Numbered from the stretch's first letter, positions 16,274 through 25,029 are shown. The stretch is 44,422 nt of DNA from Sphingobacterium phlebotomi (GCF_008180195.1 NZ_VTAV01000024.1:1-44422); one strand, 5' to 3'. Notes: generated by a model from the letters alone, not told the origin. Program-made: numbers and translations.

Positions 16274-16681
16274 ATGAAAATAAGAGGTACAGTAGTTTGT
16301 TTTCCCGTTCAAAATTTGGACAAAACACTAACATTTTACAAAAATATATTTGGACTTCCTGATATTCAGATTGAAGAGGGAATGATTACGGTTGAACTTC
16401 CAAACCTTTCTTTATTTTTTATGGAAAAAGGTGCTTTTGAAGCATACAGCAAAAAAGCGGGTCGTGGGGTGCAGTTTCAAAAGGACAATATTGGTACAAT
16501 CATCAGTTGTGCCTTGATGTCCAAAGAAGATGTAGATACAGCTTTGGAAAATGCACCAAACTACGGAGGTGCTGTATCGGGAAAAGCTATGGTTGATGAA
16601 ACATACGGGGGATATATTGGATATATTTCTGACCCTGACGGTCATTTGTGGGAGCTTGTATATCCGTCACAGCAAAATTAG
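16274..16681 (+). CDS. VOC-family (glyoxalase/bleomycin-resistance-like) protein
   Basis: The 135-residue product has the vicinal-oxygen-chelate pattern. An N-terminal strand PVQNLDKTLTFYKNIFGLP is followed by ITVELPNLSLFFME, a helix with KEDVDTALENA, and the C-terminal GGYIGYISDPDGHLWELVYP, in which the late Glu (WEL) is a typical metal ligand. Members bind a metal and act on, or sequester, small electrophilic or antibiotic molecules. The substrate cannot be told from sequence. It is a single gene between decayed flavodoxin/GNAT pieces and a convergent TlpA-like gene. The 139 nt downstream contain only a 32-codon unrecognised frame. Confidence 0.85.
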   Translation: MKIRGTVVCFPVQNLDKTLTFYKNIFGLPDIQIEEGMITVELPNLSLFFMEKGAFEAYSKKAGRGVQFQKDNIGTIISCALMSKEDVDTALENAPNYGGAVSGKAMVDETYGGYIGYISDPDGHLWELVYPSQQN

Positions 16682-16820
16682 AATTGACGAAATGAAACGA
16701 ATAATCGTAATTTTACAGTCTCAGGATAATATTTACCACATTGTGTTGCGCGCTGTAGGGGCTCCTATTCATTTATCTTATCAAATGTGACTGGTCATTT
16801 TTCATTATACCAACAAATAT

Positions 16821-18107
16821 TTAAAGTATATTCTCTATTATAAACTCCTCTAACTGCGCTGATCTCATATCGACCCGCTGAATGACCCGCTCGCTGTTTA
16901 GCAAATATGATGATGGATATTTGTATATATTGTATTTGTTTACTTCCGTTTCGGCATCTTGAAGTTTAATCATCGTCCAATTTATGTTATGTTTATTCAA
17001 CACTGCGTGGAGATTAGTTCTTACATCACAGATTCCTACAAATTCTACCTTATCCTTATATTTGTTCGCAATGCGTGTTAGATTTGGTAAATCTTGTAAA
17101 CACGGGCCACATGTCGTACTCCAAAAGTAAATAAAAATCAGTTTGTCCTTATCCACACTATCCAACGTCCACATGTCTCCGTTTAATACATCTCGTCCGG
17201 ATAGTGCAGGAGCTAAAAACCCTGCTTGATCGGAAGCGCGATGAACATTTCGATTCTCTTTTACTGTCTTGATGGTATCCGTCAACATAGCATCGCCTTC
17301 GATCTCTATAAATTTTCCGTCATACAAAATGCGGGATAGTTTGAACGTATCCTCTCCCAAATTAAAATATTGTCCTTCTAAAACTTTCTTCTCTGGAGGT
17401 AACGTCGAAAAATAAGGTATAGCAGGCACAACGAAAGCACCTCTGTTGCCGATATTCTTACAGAAATAATATGTATTGTTTTTATATTTAAAAGTGGATA
17501 GATAAAATTGCGGGAAAGAAAAAAAGACGTTGTTATTAATCTCCGATACGGAAATAATTAAGGTGTCGTTATGAACTTTGCCGTCGTACCAGTATTGATA
17601 AAAAACATAGTCTGGATTATTTGGTACGGAGGATGAAGTATTTCTTCCAACAACAGGCCTCACCACATCATCGCCAAAATCGTTATTCTGATTTCTATCG
17701 ATTATATAATGCATTCCCAGACTATCTCTCCCTATCACGACATTAATCCCGCAAGCCAGAGGTTCTTCTGCGTAATTCACCGAGTCTTTTAGGTCAATAT
17801 CCTCCGTTTCCAGTAGTTTGGCTAGACTTGAGCTCATAGTATCCAATAGATGTGCTGATTGGTAGATTAACTGCTTTGGATTTAATTCATAGTAATATTC
17901 TCGAACATCGTTCCAGTTTTCGGGAATATTTTTGACAGCAGGATATAAATCTTTTCGTTCGCTATCTCGTTTCTCACTTATACCGAATGAGGTAATTCCA
18001 TGAGGTCCGTAACCATCAATTTTTTGTAATTCGATAACAGTCTTCTCTTGAGAAAACAGCAATGTTATGTTAAAAATGGTATAAAGTAACAGGAATATCT
18101 TCTTCAT
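16821..18107 (-). CDS. TlpA-like thioredoxin-fold protein, exported
   Basis: I choose the ATG ending at 18107, not the TTG six bases upstream. The N-terminus (MKKIFLLLYTIFNITLLFSQ) is a signal peptide. Residues about 20-290 are a poorly conserved periplasmic region. The C-terminal 130 residues are a TlpA/ResA-type thioredoxin domain with FWSTTCGPCLQDLPNL (CGPC near 333-336) and a later cis-Pro-like YKYPSSYLL. Such proteins reduce disulfides in the bacteroidotal periplasm. The gene stands alone between the VOC gene (convergent) and the remains of module 2. In the 230 nt upstream only the 38-nt scar of the 168-aa gene is recognisable. Confidence 0.8.
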   Translation of the reverse strand: MKKIFLLLYTIFNITLLFSQEKTVIELQKIDGYGPHGITSFGISEKRDSERKDLYPAVKNIPENWNDVREYYYELNPKQLIYQSAHLLDTMSSSLAKLLETEDIDLKDSVNYAEEPLACGINVVIGRDSLGMHYIIDRNQNNDFGDDVVRPVVGRNTSSSVPNNPDYVFYQYWYDGKVHNDTLIISVSEINNNVFFSFPQFYLSTFKYKNNTYYFCKNIGNRGAFVVPAIPYFSTLPPEKKVLEGQYFNLGEDTFKLSRILYDGKFIEIEGDAMLTDTIKTVKENRNVHRASDQAGFLAPALSGRDVLNGDMWTLDSVDKDKLIFIYFWSTTCGPCLQDLPNLTRIANKYKDKVEFVGICDVRTNLHAVLNKHNINWTMIKLQDAETEVNKYNIYKYPSSYLLNSERVIQRVDMRSAQLEEFIIENIL

Positions 18108-18286
18108 TCTCAAAAGTTCAAGTTAGTGTTAATAGCTTATAACGGTATAATATACAACAATAATAGGAATTATTTCCTTTACTCATTTATTATGAGGCAT
18201 TTTTGGTTTCAAACATCTAATATCTATTTTAGTATATAGCGGAGACGTGTTTTGACTTTGGCCGCAAAGTATCTAACCTAATAATG

Positions 18287-18324
18287 TTATCGATCAACAA
18301 TAGCCCTTAAAAGTTGAACATCAT
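18287..18324 (-). pseudogene. Module 2, scar of the 168-aa gene
   Basis: On the minus strand the sequence reads ATGATGTTCAACTTT, the first five codons (MMFNF) of the 168-aa gene. It continues directly into codons for RAIVDR and a stop, matching the gene's end (RAIIER). About 470 nt are missing between. The start lies 12 nt from the 201-aa gene, as in module 1, so it is a clean internal deletion. Confidence 0.7.
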
Positions 18325-18336
18325 TGTTTTGTTTAT

Positions 18337-18942
18337 TTAATCCTCCCACTCCTCTATTCGTACCTTAAAATTTTTCCGAAGATACAACAGTTCATCGGTC
18401 AAGTATTTCTCGATATGTCCCCGAATCTCATTGAAATCATAGTCGTCGAAAGGATACGTTTGTAGCAGGGTACTGTCTTCATCCCCATCTTCACATTGGC
18501 TCAAAAAATCTCTACTCTCATTCTTAACAAATAAATCAAATGACCCACTAGTCACAGATATTGCAAAAAGAAGATAGCGAGTATCGTCAAAAGTATCCTC
18601 ATCTTCTCTCGATTTGGCATCTAGTGCCAAGAAAGCAAAAGCTGGTGAGGCTTCTTGATCATATATATAAAACCGTTTACGTTGGTTGTGGGTATCTAAC
18701 AGAATCTCCAAATAGGGAGAAGAAAATGCCGGTTTGATTTCTGTGAAAAGGTGCTGAAGATCTTTCAGGATCGTATCATCAAATTTTTTGATTACATCTT
18801 CCTTCCGTTTAGCTTTTTCTTCCTCTTTTTTTCGCTCCTTTTCTTTCTTTTGGGTAATAGCCTGATGTTGTTTGTCACATTCGGCAGTAAATGTTTGGAC
18901 TATTTCTGAAATTTTTTGTTTTAAATAGGTGTTGTTACTCAT
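18337..18942 (-). CDS. Module 2, diverged copy of the 201-aa protein
   Basis: The product has the same length and layout as the module 1 protein: MSNNTYLKQK, a charged KKEKERKKEEEKAKRKED helix, a beta-rich middle, and the DDYDFNEIRGHIEKYL C-terminus. The central region differs clearly, with DTHNQRKRFYIYDQEASPAF and ESRDFLSQCEDGDE. The C-terminal variant is shared with the fragment in module 4. The frame is intact although its partners are gone. The LpxL-like gene is wholly absent upstream, the peptide gene is frameshifted, and the 168-aa gene is reduced to a scar. Whether it is still expressed depends on the truncated leader upstream. Confidence 0.6.
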   Translation of the reverse strand: MSNNTYLKQKISEIVQTFTAECDKQHQAITQKKEKERKKEEEKAKRKEDVIKKFDDTILKDLQHLFTEIKPAFSSPYLEILLDTHNQRKRFYIYDQEASPAFAFLALDAKSREDEDTFDDTRYLLFAISVTSGSFDLFVKNESRDFLSQCEDGDEDSTLLQTYPFDDYDFNEIRGHIEKYLTDELLYLRKNFKVRIEEWED

Positions 18943-18970
18943 AGTATAAGGTTTTTATTGCGATATAAAT

Positions 18971-19078
18971 TTATGTAAATTTCCTTACCGGCAGACAGTA
19001 ATGCAAGACCTTGTTTGCATCGAGTACGTTCAGAGCTACCGCTGCTATGTGTTGGATTTTATGAATAAATTGTTCCAT
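18971..19078 (-). pseudogene. Module 2, frameshifted peptide gene
   Basis: The first 22 codons match the 40-aa peptide (MEQFIHKIQHIAAVALNVLD, then AN). A one-base loss then shifts the frame, and the product ends 13 codons later without the Cys-Asn-aromatic tail. It is the only one of six peptide copies that lost its frame, and it sits in the most degraded module. Confidence 0.7.
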
Positions 19079-19179
19079 GTTCAATTTATGTTTTAGTTTA
19101 ATAAAAAGCACCTATCGATCCTGGATAGATTGCTGTGTGATCACGCAGCAAATATGCTGTATATGGATGGAGAATTCCA
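19079..19179 (-). promoter_or_regulatory. Module 2 conserved leader, truncated
   Basis: The leader sequence with the GCTGTGTGATCACGCAGC palindrome and the CATATTTG box is present. Conservation stops at GAATTCC, removing the -33 TTTG and the GC-rich far end. Between here and the PIN gene (19180-19309) the minus strand is open for about 45 codons without a start, directly after the PIN stop. I do not recognise that peptide, and it may be a gene fragment. Confidence 0.55.
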
Positions 19180-19309
19180 CGTTCAACCCACTACCAAGCA
19201 AAGAAATATTTGTATATAAAAATTGATAGTCAACTGGAATATCGCTATAATATATGTGAATGAAACGCTTTTCGGGGTCAGCTCCAGTAAAAACTTCACA
19301 ATCGCCGTT

Positions 19310-19873
19310 CTACAATAAAGAATGTAAATAATTCGCGGTATCGATTAGACCGGATTTCCGCAGTTGATCCAACACTTGATAAACATCCATTTTGGGATTT
19401 TTCTTATGCACAACCATTTCGCGGAATGCCTGTATGGATACCTCATGATTAAGATCTATAATATCTGTTAAAAAATCGTCTGCGGTTTTTACACCCACGC
19501 CAAAGGAATTTAAATAGCCCTTCGGAAAGTCTTTTATATTATTGGTCACGACCACGTTCGCGTTCGATTTAATAGCCGCCGCCAACACATGACAATCATT
19601 CGGATCAGGTAACGTCAGACTGGGTATAATCCCTTCATAATTTAACACAAATGCATCGGGAAAAGCTCTATTTGGAGCTTGAGCCCTCTTTTCCGCTTCT
19701 TCCTCCGAAATACCTCTCCGCATCATAACTGTTTTCCATTCGTCAAAGATATTTGCGCTCCATTTTGGAGTATACAAGTCATAATGTGCGAACCAAAGCA
19801 AAAGATCCCGTATAATGACCGGATAGATGACATTCGTATCCAGTACAGCCGTAAATCTTACGCTATGAATCAT
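19310..19873 (-). CDS. PIN-domain toxin (VapC-like ribonuclease)
   Basis: The longest frame begins at 19894. The ATG ending at 19873 overlaps the antitoxin stop by 11 nt and starts the conserved domain sooner (MIHSVRFTAVLDTNVIYP), so I prefer it. The product has 187 residues. PIN acidic residues are visible as D in VLDTNVIYP near residue 12 and D in LPDPNDCHVLAAA, with VVVTNNIKDFP near the active-site end. VapC-like PIN toxins cleave RNA, often tRNA, and are blocked by a co-expressed antitoxin. Here the antitoxin is the HTH protein encoded just upstream. A second copy at 25104-25364 is truncated. Confidence 0.8.
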   Translation of the reverse strand: MIHSVRFTAVLDTNVIYPVIIRDLLLWFAHYDLYTPKWSANIFDEWKTVMMRRGISEEEAEKRAQAPNRAFPDAFVLNYEGIIPSLTLPDPNDCHVLAAAIKSNANVVVTNNIKDFPKGYLNSFGVGVKTADDFLTDIIDLNHEVSIQAFREMVVHKKNPKMDVYQVLDQLRKSGLIDTANYLHSLL

Positions 19874-20318
19874 AGAGCCCAAGATCTTCATCAAGATTCA
19901 TCATATCGATCAAGTGGGTTTTCTGTTCGGCTTTCATTTGCTTTTTGTATTCTACCACATCTTCGAAAACTATTCTGCGGTGCTTTCCTACTTTTGTATA
20001 CTGAATCTTCCCCTCTTCAAGTAGCTTAACCAGATGAGGGCGGGAGCAGCCAAGCATTTCAGCAGCTTTTTGCGTAGTCACCTCCGTAGCGAGCGGCACA
20101 ATCGAGATCGGCTTACCCTCGGACATAGCTTTCAGAATACCGCCAAATAGCTTAAGCGCCCGTAATGGCACCACTATTTTGTCTTTAGTCTCTTCTATTT
20201 CAATTTCAGTCTTTTCTGCACTTAGCTGTTCAATAACAGCTGCCAATGAATCGTATGATTGCATGGCAACTTTCTGTTCTGCTTTTGAAGGTCTGTTAAT
20301 TCTATCTAAGGTTTCCAT
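19863..20318 (-). CDS. HTH antitoxin of the PIN toxin (excisionase-type DNA-binding)
   Basis: The 151-residue protein has a helical N-terminal half. An excisionase/MerR-like helix-turn-helix follows: TTQKAAEMLGCSRPHLVKLL, then the wing EEGKIQYTKVGKHRRI, then an acidic C-terminal tail likely to bind the toxin. This is the usual composition of HTH antitoxins of PIN toxins in diverse bacteria. It lies 11 nt into the toxin gene, with a perfect -7 box and direct repeats upstream for autoregulation. The copy at 25354-25809 is almost identical. Both pairs follow a copy of the 168-aa gene. Confidence 0.8.
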   Translation of the reverse strand: METLDRINRPSKAEQKVAMQSYDSLAAVIEQLSAEKTEIEIEETKDKIVVPLRALKLFGGILKAMSEGKPISIVPLATEVTTQKAAEMLGCSRPHLVKLLEEGKIQYTKVGKHRRIVFEDVVEYKKQMKAEQKTHLIDMMNLDEDLGLYDS

Positions 20319-20342
20319 GTCGATCGTGTTTCTTTTTCACTA

Positions 20343-20375
20343 CAAAAATAAACGAAATATTCGAAATAAACGAAA
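20343..20375 (-). promoter_or_regulatory. TA promoter and putative operator, copy 1
   Basis: TATTTTTG on the minus strand (plus 20343-20350) is a perfect -7 box 24 nt before the antitoxin start. Overlapping and upstream are two direct repeats AAATAAACGAAA (20346-20357 and 20364-20375) spaced 18 bp apart, with CGAA/TTCG dyad symmetry between them. This fits an autorepression site for the antitoxin. Confidence 0.6.
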
Positions 20376-20413
20376 AAAAATGTTTTATTGATAACATTAC
20401 TTCAGTAACCTTA

Positions 20414-20743
20414 TCACTCAATAATAGCTCTTATCTCCTCTGCAAAAGCTTTGTCAATATCGAAAATATTGGAATCCTCCTCCCGGCAGCGCTGAAGCTT
20501 CTCAATAACATCATCTCCCCTAAGATTTTTCCGCATGTTCCGATCCAGCTCTGGATCAATCTCTATCTGTAGTGCTTCTAGATCGACAGATCGTATCTGC
20601 GAAACATGTATATAGACACTTTCATTCAATGGAAGAAATCCTTTCTTTTTTAAACTAGGCCGCAGGCTGCCGTCGTCCAGAAGTGGAACGTCAATACCGA
20701 TCTTCATTATCGCGTAATCCCATTGATCGGTAAATACACACAC
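20414..20743 (-). pseudogene. Module 3, 168-aa gene lacking its 5' part
   Basis: From about VFTDQWDYAIMKIGIDVPLL to the C-terminus the sequence matches the 168-aa protein, with an intact stop. The first about 60 codons are missing. They were lost in a deletion that also removed the 3' third of the neighbouring 201-aa gene, leaving the two genes overlapping at 20707-20743. A start codon within the remaining frame could give 109 residues. Without the N-terminal half the protein is probably not functional. Confidence 0.7.
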
Positions 20744-21168
20744 TCATTATTAAGTGAAAATTCAAATGAATTACTCGATATGGACGTGACAAAAAGTAGG
20801 TAGCGCGGGCAGTCGAAGATATTGCCGTCAACCTTCGCTTTGGCATCTACCGCAAGGGCGGCAAAAGCTGGAATTTCATCATCGTCGAGAATATAAAAGT
20901 GCTCATGTCGATCATGCGTATCTAGTATGATTTCCAGATAGGGCGAAGAAAATGCCGGTTTGATTTCCGTGAAAAGGTGCCGAAGATCTTTTAATATCGT
21001 ATCATCAAATTTTTTGGCTACATCTTCCTTGCATTTAGCTTGTTCTTCTTCTTTCTTTCGCTCCTGTTCTTTCTTCTGTGCAATCGCATGATGTTGTTCA
21101 TCACATTTGGCGGTGAAGGCCTGCACTTTTTCTGAAAATTTTTGTTTTAAATCGGTGTTGTTACTCAT
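20707..21168 (-). pseudogene. Module 3, 201-aa gene lacking its 3' part
   Basis: The first about 138 codons are nearly identical to the module 1 gene, up to SFEFSLNNE. The frame then runs into the 168-aa gene in the wrong phase and ends after 15 foreign codons. The same deletion removed the start of the 168-aa gene. The near-identity to module 1 suggests that the copy, or its damage, is recent. Confidence 0.7.
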
Positions 21169-21205
21169 AGTATAAGGTTTTTATTGCGATATAAATTTAT
21201 GGATA

Positions 21206-22067
21206 TTAAAATTGCTTAATGAATTCTCGTCTCAGCGTGTCTATTTTCTCAAACTGATCGGCAGGAACTTCTGCATATTTCCCCGAGACAATATCCAGCA
21301 GCATGTTTTTCTCTTTTGCATATACGGGCAGCCATATTGGTGACTCAAGGGTTTCGCTTCTGGCTGAAATGGTTTTATCGTACAGTTTGCCAATACGCTC
21401 CCACTGCAAGATCTCTTCGGCTGATAGATCTTCCAATAGGTTATAACAATACTGCATGCTGGTTTGATATTGCTCCCTTTCGTTTACATATAGATCTCCC
21501 CTACTCCGTAACGTCAGTTTGTCACCTTCCGTTGTGAGAACAACCGGACGGATAGGGACAAAGTTTTCCATCGGCATAACAGATAACGTGGTAGCCTCTT
21601 TTCAACAGTTGCTTTAGCTGTATAAGTGATTTTGAGCCGCTCGACCTTACAAACTGCAGTTCGTTCGCATTCGCTTCCCGTCCGAAACTGCTTTTGAACT
21701 GCTGCTTATACATGGGATATTGCTCTTCGAACACCTCGTCTTTGAGCAAGATCGCAATACCATATCCTTGCCGGATAAGTGCACGTGCCATCAACGCATA
21801 AGGCCCAATATGGAAGCTGGCCCATATACGCGGGCCGTCCACCTTGGGCAGCTGTTCTTCCAGTTGTGGCAGAAAGGTATGGTCGGGCTGAAATGTTTCC
21901 TGTTGAAGATAGCTTTGGTGAATGTTTATGATCCGCAATATGGATTCGTAGCTGTCTACCAATTTCCAGTAGTACAGCATGGAAGCCGCTTTGACACTTT
22001 GGTTCCAAAGGATGTGATCATCCTTTCTGACAGGTATTGCCGGTAAAGTATTTGGGGTGCTGTTCAT
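21206..22067 (-). pseudogene. Module 3, LpxL-like gene with internal deletion
   Basis: The 5' part (22067 down to about 21575) encodes the first about 167 residues through GYHVICYADG. The 3' part, from VPIRPVVLTTEGDKL to the natural end, lies in another frame. About 35 codons around the HVHNKPLDVRMG segment are missing, and the join shifts the frame. Two shorter open frames remain, but neither carries both halves of the domain. Adjacent genes of the module are also damaged. Only the peptide gene is intact. Confidence 0.75.
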
Positions 22068-22087
22068 AGTTGGTTTTAGTTAGTTAA

Positions 22088-22108
22088 AAGGGTGTCCGGA
22101 TCACCCTT
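22088..22108 (-). terminator. Module 3 attenuator-like hairpin
   Basis: The AAGGGTG/CACCCTT stem with the TCCGGAT loop is identical to module 1. It lies between the intact peptide gene and the broken LpxL-like gene. Confidence 0.55.
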
Positions 22109-22127
22109 ATCGTAGAATTAACGTGAT

Positions 22128-22250
22128 TTAAAGGTAATACAAATTACATTTTTCCTTACTGGCAGACAGCAATGCAAGACCTTCGTTTCCATCGAGTACA
22201 TTCGAGGCTACCGCTGCTATGTGTTGGATTTCATGAATAAATTGTTCCAT
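22128..22250 (-). CDS. Module 3, 40-aa conserved peptide
   Basis: The sequence is intact at 40 codons. It begins MEQFIHEIQHIAAVASNVLD, then has GNEG in place of ANEG, and ends SKEKCNLYYL. It keeps the Cys and the aromatic tail although every downstream gene of its module is broken. If the peptide needs the LpxL-like protein, the copies in modules 1 or 4 would have to supply it in trans. Confidence 0.6.
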   Translation of the reverse strand: MEQFIHEIQHIAAVASNVLDGNEGLALLSASKEKCNLYYL

Positions 22251-22435
22251 GTTCAATTTATGTTTTGGTTTATAAAAAGCACCTATCGATCCTGGATAGA
22301 TTGCCGTGTGATCACGCAGCAAATATGCTGTCTGTGAACGGAGATTTCCAAAAAAAATGTCGAACAGTAGAAAAACAGCAGTTTCGTCCCCGCGGGAAAA
22401 GGCTGAACGGAAGAAAAGTGGGGGTTTGGGCGGAA
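22251..22435 (-). promoter_or_regulatory. Module 3 conserved leader and promoter
   Basis: The full leader is present: palindrome GCCGTGTGATCACGCAGC, CATATTTG box, TTTG 21 nt further up, and the GC-rich far end stopping at CGGAA. Beyond that, unrelated sequence leads into the end of the arsenite pump gene. The boundary therefore defines the right end of the repeated unit. Confidence 0.6.
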
Positions 22436-22487
22436 GTTTCAGAGTATGATTAGCATCCAACAGATCTTACCTGCATATCTAAGCCGT

Positions 22488-23534
22488 CTATATAGAAGAC
22501 TTAGGATTGTAGCATTTCTTTTTCAACCACAAACTTGCTCTTACCAGAAGTATCAATATTGGCACTTCCACAAGTGGGCCGATAACGCCCACAAATGCCT
22601 GTGGTGAATGAATACCAAATACAGCAATCGATACGGCTATTGCCAACTCAAAATTATTCCCTGTGGCTGTAAAGGCGATGGATGCGTTCTTGTCGTAAGG
22701 AACATTCAATGACTTGTTGATAAAAAAACTCACGAAAAACATCAGCACAAAATAGATAACTAACGGTACAGCTATTTTTACCACATCCATTGGCAGTTCC
22801 AATATCTTATCACCTTTCAGACTGAACATCAGGACAATGGTAAACAATAATGCGTACAATGTAATAGGTGATACTTTGGGTACAAATTTTCGATTATACC
22901 ATGCTATACCTTTTGATTTTACAAGTGCATAACGGCTTATAAAACCTGCTAAGAAAGGAATACCCAAGTATATCAAAACACTTTCGGTTACATCTTTCAT
23001 GGATACGCTTACGTTGAAATCGGCTAAGCCTAATTTGTTCGGCAATACATTGATGAACAGCCAAACAAAGAAGCTGTAACTTATTATCTGAAAGATACTG
23101 TTCAGTGCGACCAATAATGCCGTATATTCCCTGTTCCCCTTTGCCAAGTCACTCCATACGATGACCATTGCGATACATCTTGCCAAACCAATCATTATCA
23201 GACCTGTCATATAATCGGGTTCGTTCCGCAGGAACAGAACGGCTAAACCGAACATCAATATTGTGCCGATAACCCAATTCAGTACTAATGATATGCCGAT
23301 TACTTTGGTGTCTTTAAGAGCTTTGGGCAACAATGAATAATCCACCTTAGCCAATGGTGGGTACATCATCAATATAAGTCCTATCGCCAAAGGAATATTG
23401 GTCGTGCCTACGGATAGGGCATCGGTAGCATTGGAAATGTTCGGAAAGAAATATCCCAAGCCTACGCCTGTCGCCATCGCAAGGAATATCCAAAGGGTAA
23501 GGTAACGGTCAAGGAATTTGAGTTTAGGTTGCAT
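22488..23534 (-). CDS. acr3: ACR3-family arsenite efflux permease
   Basis: The 348-residue integral membrane protein has about ten hydrophobic segments, the usual length for ACR3. It contains the family's conserved Cys in the GLARCIAMVIVW segment (fourth membrane span) and the late segment with NNFELAIAVSIAVFG. It expels arsenite, probably driven by proton motive force. It is the last gene of the ars operon, 3 nt after the arsenate reductase gene. The product is not ArsB type, which has 12 spans and a different sequence. The gene ends about 50 nt from the conserved edge of module 3. Confidence 0.92.
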   Translation of the reverse strand: MQPKLKFLDRYLTLWIFLAMATGVGLGYFFPNISNATDALSVGTTNIPLAIGLILMMYPPLAKVDYSLLPKALKDTKVIGISLVLNWVIGTILMFGLAVLFLRNEPDYMTGLIMIGLARCIAMVIVWSDLAKGNREYTALLVALNSIFQIISYSFFVWLFINVLPNKLGLADFNVSVSMKDVTESVLIYLGIPFLAGFISRYALVKSKGIAWYNRKFVPKVSPITLYALLFTIVLMFSLKGDKILELPMDVVKIAVPLVIYFVLMFFVSFFINKSLNVPYDKNASIAFTATGNNFELAIAVSIAVFGIHSPQAFVGVIGPLVEVPILILLVRASLWLKKKCYNPKSSI

Positions 23535-23537
23535 CAG

Positions 23538-24152
23538 CTAACTTTTAATCATTGAAAAAACATAGAACATCTCTGTTGCTATCTGTAAACTTCTTTCGGC
23601 ATATACCTGTGCCTGTTCGGGTGATCCGTCTGAAATCTTGGGGTCTTCAAATGTGATGGGTATTCTCTTTTCCGCTCCGGCGATAAAAGGGCATCCGCCG
23701 TCTGCCTGCGAACAGGTCATAATGGCGACAAATGCCGATGCAGGGTTGAAAGGGCTATCATATTGTTTGGAAAACCCAATAATAGGCAACGCATTATCCC
23801 CGTATTTTATGGCATATATAGGATTATCGGTTTCCGCAATCTTGAAAATAGTAAAACCTTGATTGGTCAATGTTTCTGCCACTTTCGGGAATAGTGAAGT
23901 TTCCTCTGTACCGCCCGAATAACAATGTACGTTCGGGATATTGAAATACGCACTTGCAACCTGCGCCCATACCTGTGCTAAATGGCTTCTACGTGAATTA
24001 TGGGTACAGATAAAATTGAGGTCTATATCCGCACCGCTATTTGCTTTCTGCTGTACATAATCTATCAGCGGTTGCAGTATCCTTTTGCGTTCCTCACTTA
24101 CGTTTTGGACATCAATAATCCCCTTTATGGTTTCGACTAAATTCTTATACAT
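23538..24152 (-). CDS. arsC: Arsenate reductase-like low-molecular-weight phosphatase
   Basis: The 204-residue protein has the phosphatase P-loop FICTHNSRRSHLAQ, with Cys49 and CX5R. It also has a later Cys-rich segment TCSQADGGCPFI that could provide the resolving cysteines, and an N-terminal helical extension of about 40 residues. It would reduce arsenate to arsenite for export by the neighbouring ACR3. The gene lies between the DUF6428 gene (19 nt) and acr3 (3 nt). The larger size compared with classic 130-residue ArsC is common for the Bacteroidota ars operon form. Confidence 0.85.
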   Translation of the reverse strand: MYKNLVETIKGIIDVQNVSEERKRILQPLIDYVQQKANSGADIDLNFICTHNSRRSHLAQVWAQVASAYFNIPNVHCYSGGTEETSLFPKVAETLTNQGFTIFKIAETDNPIYAIKYGDNALPIIGFSKQYDSPFNPASAFVAIMTCSQADGGCPFIAGAEKRIPITFEDPKISDGSPEQAQVYAERSLQIATEMFYVFSMIKS

Positions 24153-24171
24153 TGCGATTGCTCTTTAGTGT

Positions 24172-24636
24172 TTAGCAACATCCCGAATGAGGTGTACAGC
24201 AAGTGCTGTTCAGCTCCGATAATTTTACTTTTTGTTTCTCCGCAGGAATACCGCAGGCATCACTTGCCAAGCAAGCCGTCTGTTTGTTCTTTAGGATGAA
24301 ATGCTGACCGTCAAAGTCCAAGTCAAATTTGCCAATCGTTTGACTTTGGTATTCCACTTCGATTTCGGCATCTTCAATGCCCAATTTTTCTTCGGATAGC
24401 TTGATAATGTTCAATAGCTTGGTCGGCTTTAACCTGTGGTTGTAGTCGTTGGCATCCCACAATTGGAAGTTTACCGCTTTCTCTGTACGGACTACACCAC
24501 CGCAGTCAATAAAATGTTTGGTGATTTGTCCTATTTCCGTAACGTGGAAATGTTCGGGAACAAATGTTCCGTTCTCCAATTGAAATTCAACATTGCCCAA
24601 TGTTGGCAGGATTTCTTTGATTTGTGATAGTTTCAT
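24172..24636 (-). CDS. DUF6428-family protein of the ars operon
   Basis: The 154-residue soluble protein begins MKLSQIKEILPTLGNVEFQL and contains HFHVTEIG. It ends in a Cys-rich tail (TACLASDACG, and STCCTPHSGCC at the end). Proteins of this family sit regularly in Bacteroidota ars operons, but their biochemical role is not established. The terminal Cys cluster could bind As(III) and act as a chaperone or buffer. That is inference. The gene is preceded by a second ArsR-type operator at 24662-24677, so it may have its own arsenic-responsive start. Confidence 0.8.
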   Translation of the reverse strand: MKLSQIKEILPTLGNVEFQLENGTFVPEHFHVTEIGQITKHFIDCGGVVRTEKAVNFQLWDANDYNHRLKPTKLLNIIKLSEEKLGIEDAEIEVEYQSQTIGKFDLDFDGQHFILKNKQTACLASDACGIPAEKQKVKLSELNSTCCTPHSGCC

Positions 24637-24661
24637 AAAAGTAAGATTTGAAAATTTATAT

Positions 24662-24677
24662 ATTGCAATATTACGAT
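24662..24677 (-). promoter_or_regulatory. Putative ArsR operator upstream of the DUF6428 gene
   Basis: ATTGCAATATTACGAT shares the core of the inverted repeat in front of arsR (ATCGCAATATTACGAT at 25045-25060), with one base changed. It lies 26 nt upstream of the DUF6428 start and 20 nt downstream of the arsR stop. This suggests a second ArsR-controlled site inside the operon. Confidence 0.6.
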
Positions 24678-24696
24678 AATAAGGGTCAAAAAAATA

Positions 24697-25029
24697 TTAT
24701 GAACAGCAACCTGTTATTTTGACCTCTTGATTGAAGAACACATTAAATTCCGCTTGAATTTGCTTCCACAGTTTTTCATCAATACAATAACATACAGATT
24801 TGCCCTCGATTGTTCCCTGTATGATACCTATGTTCTTTAGCTCTTTTAAGTGCTGTGAAATGGTTGCCTGTGCCAAGCCCAATTCATCCACCAAATCATT
24901 GCAGATACAAGCTTTCTGATTGATGATATATTGGAGAATGGCGACCCGTGCAGGATGTCCTAAAACCTTGAACAAAGAAGCCAATCTGTTCTGTTCGTCC
25001 GTAAATATTTCTGTTTTAGTAAGCCCCAT
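24697..25029 (-). CDS. arsR: ArsR/SmtB-family arsenic-responsive repressor
   Basis: The 110-residue protein has the winged-helix of ArsR/SmtB, with LFKVLGHPARVAILQYI and the recognition helix in LGLAQATISQHLKELKNIG. The metalloid site probably uses Cys residues in QKACICNDLV and possibly the C-terminal CCS. When arsenite binds, the repressor leaves DNA and the operon is expressed. It is the first gene of the ars operon and faces inverted repeats at 25045-25060. The order arsR, DUF6428, reductase, acr3 is typical for Bacteroidota. Confidence 0.9.
   Translation of the reverse strand: MGLTKTEIFTDEQNRLASLFKVLGHPARVAILQYIINQKACICNDLVDELGLAQATISQHLKELKNIGIIQGTIEGKSVCYCIDEKLWKQIQAEFNVFFNQEVKITGCCS

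Noticed and set aside
19180..19309. An open minus-strand stretch directly after the PIN stop codon (NGDCEVFTGADPEKRF...).
   Set aside because: It has no start codon, about 45 codons only, and I recognise no family. It may be a fragment or chance.
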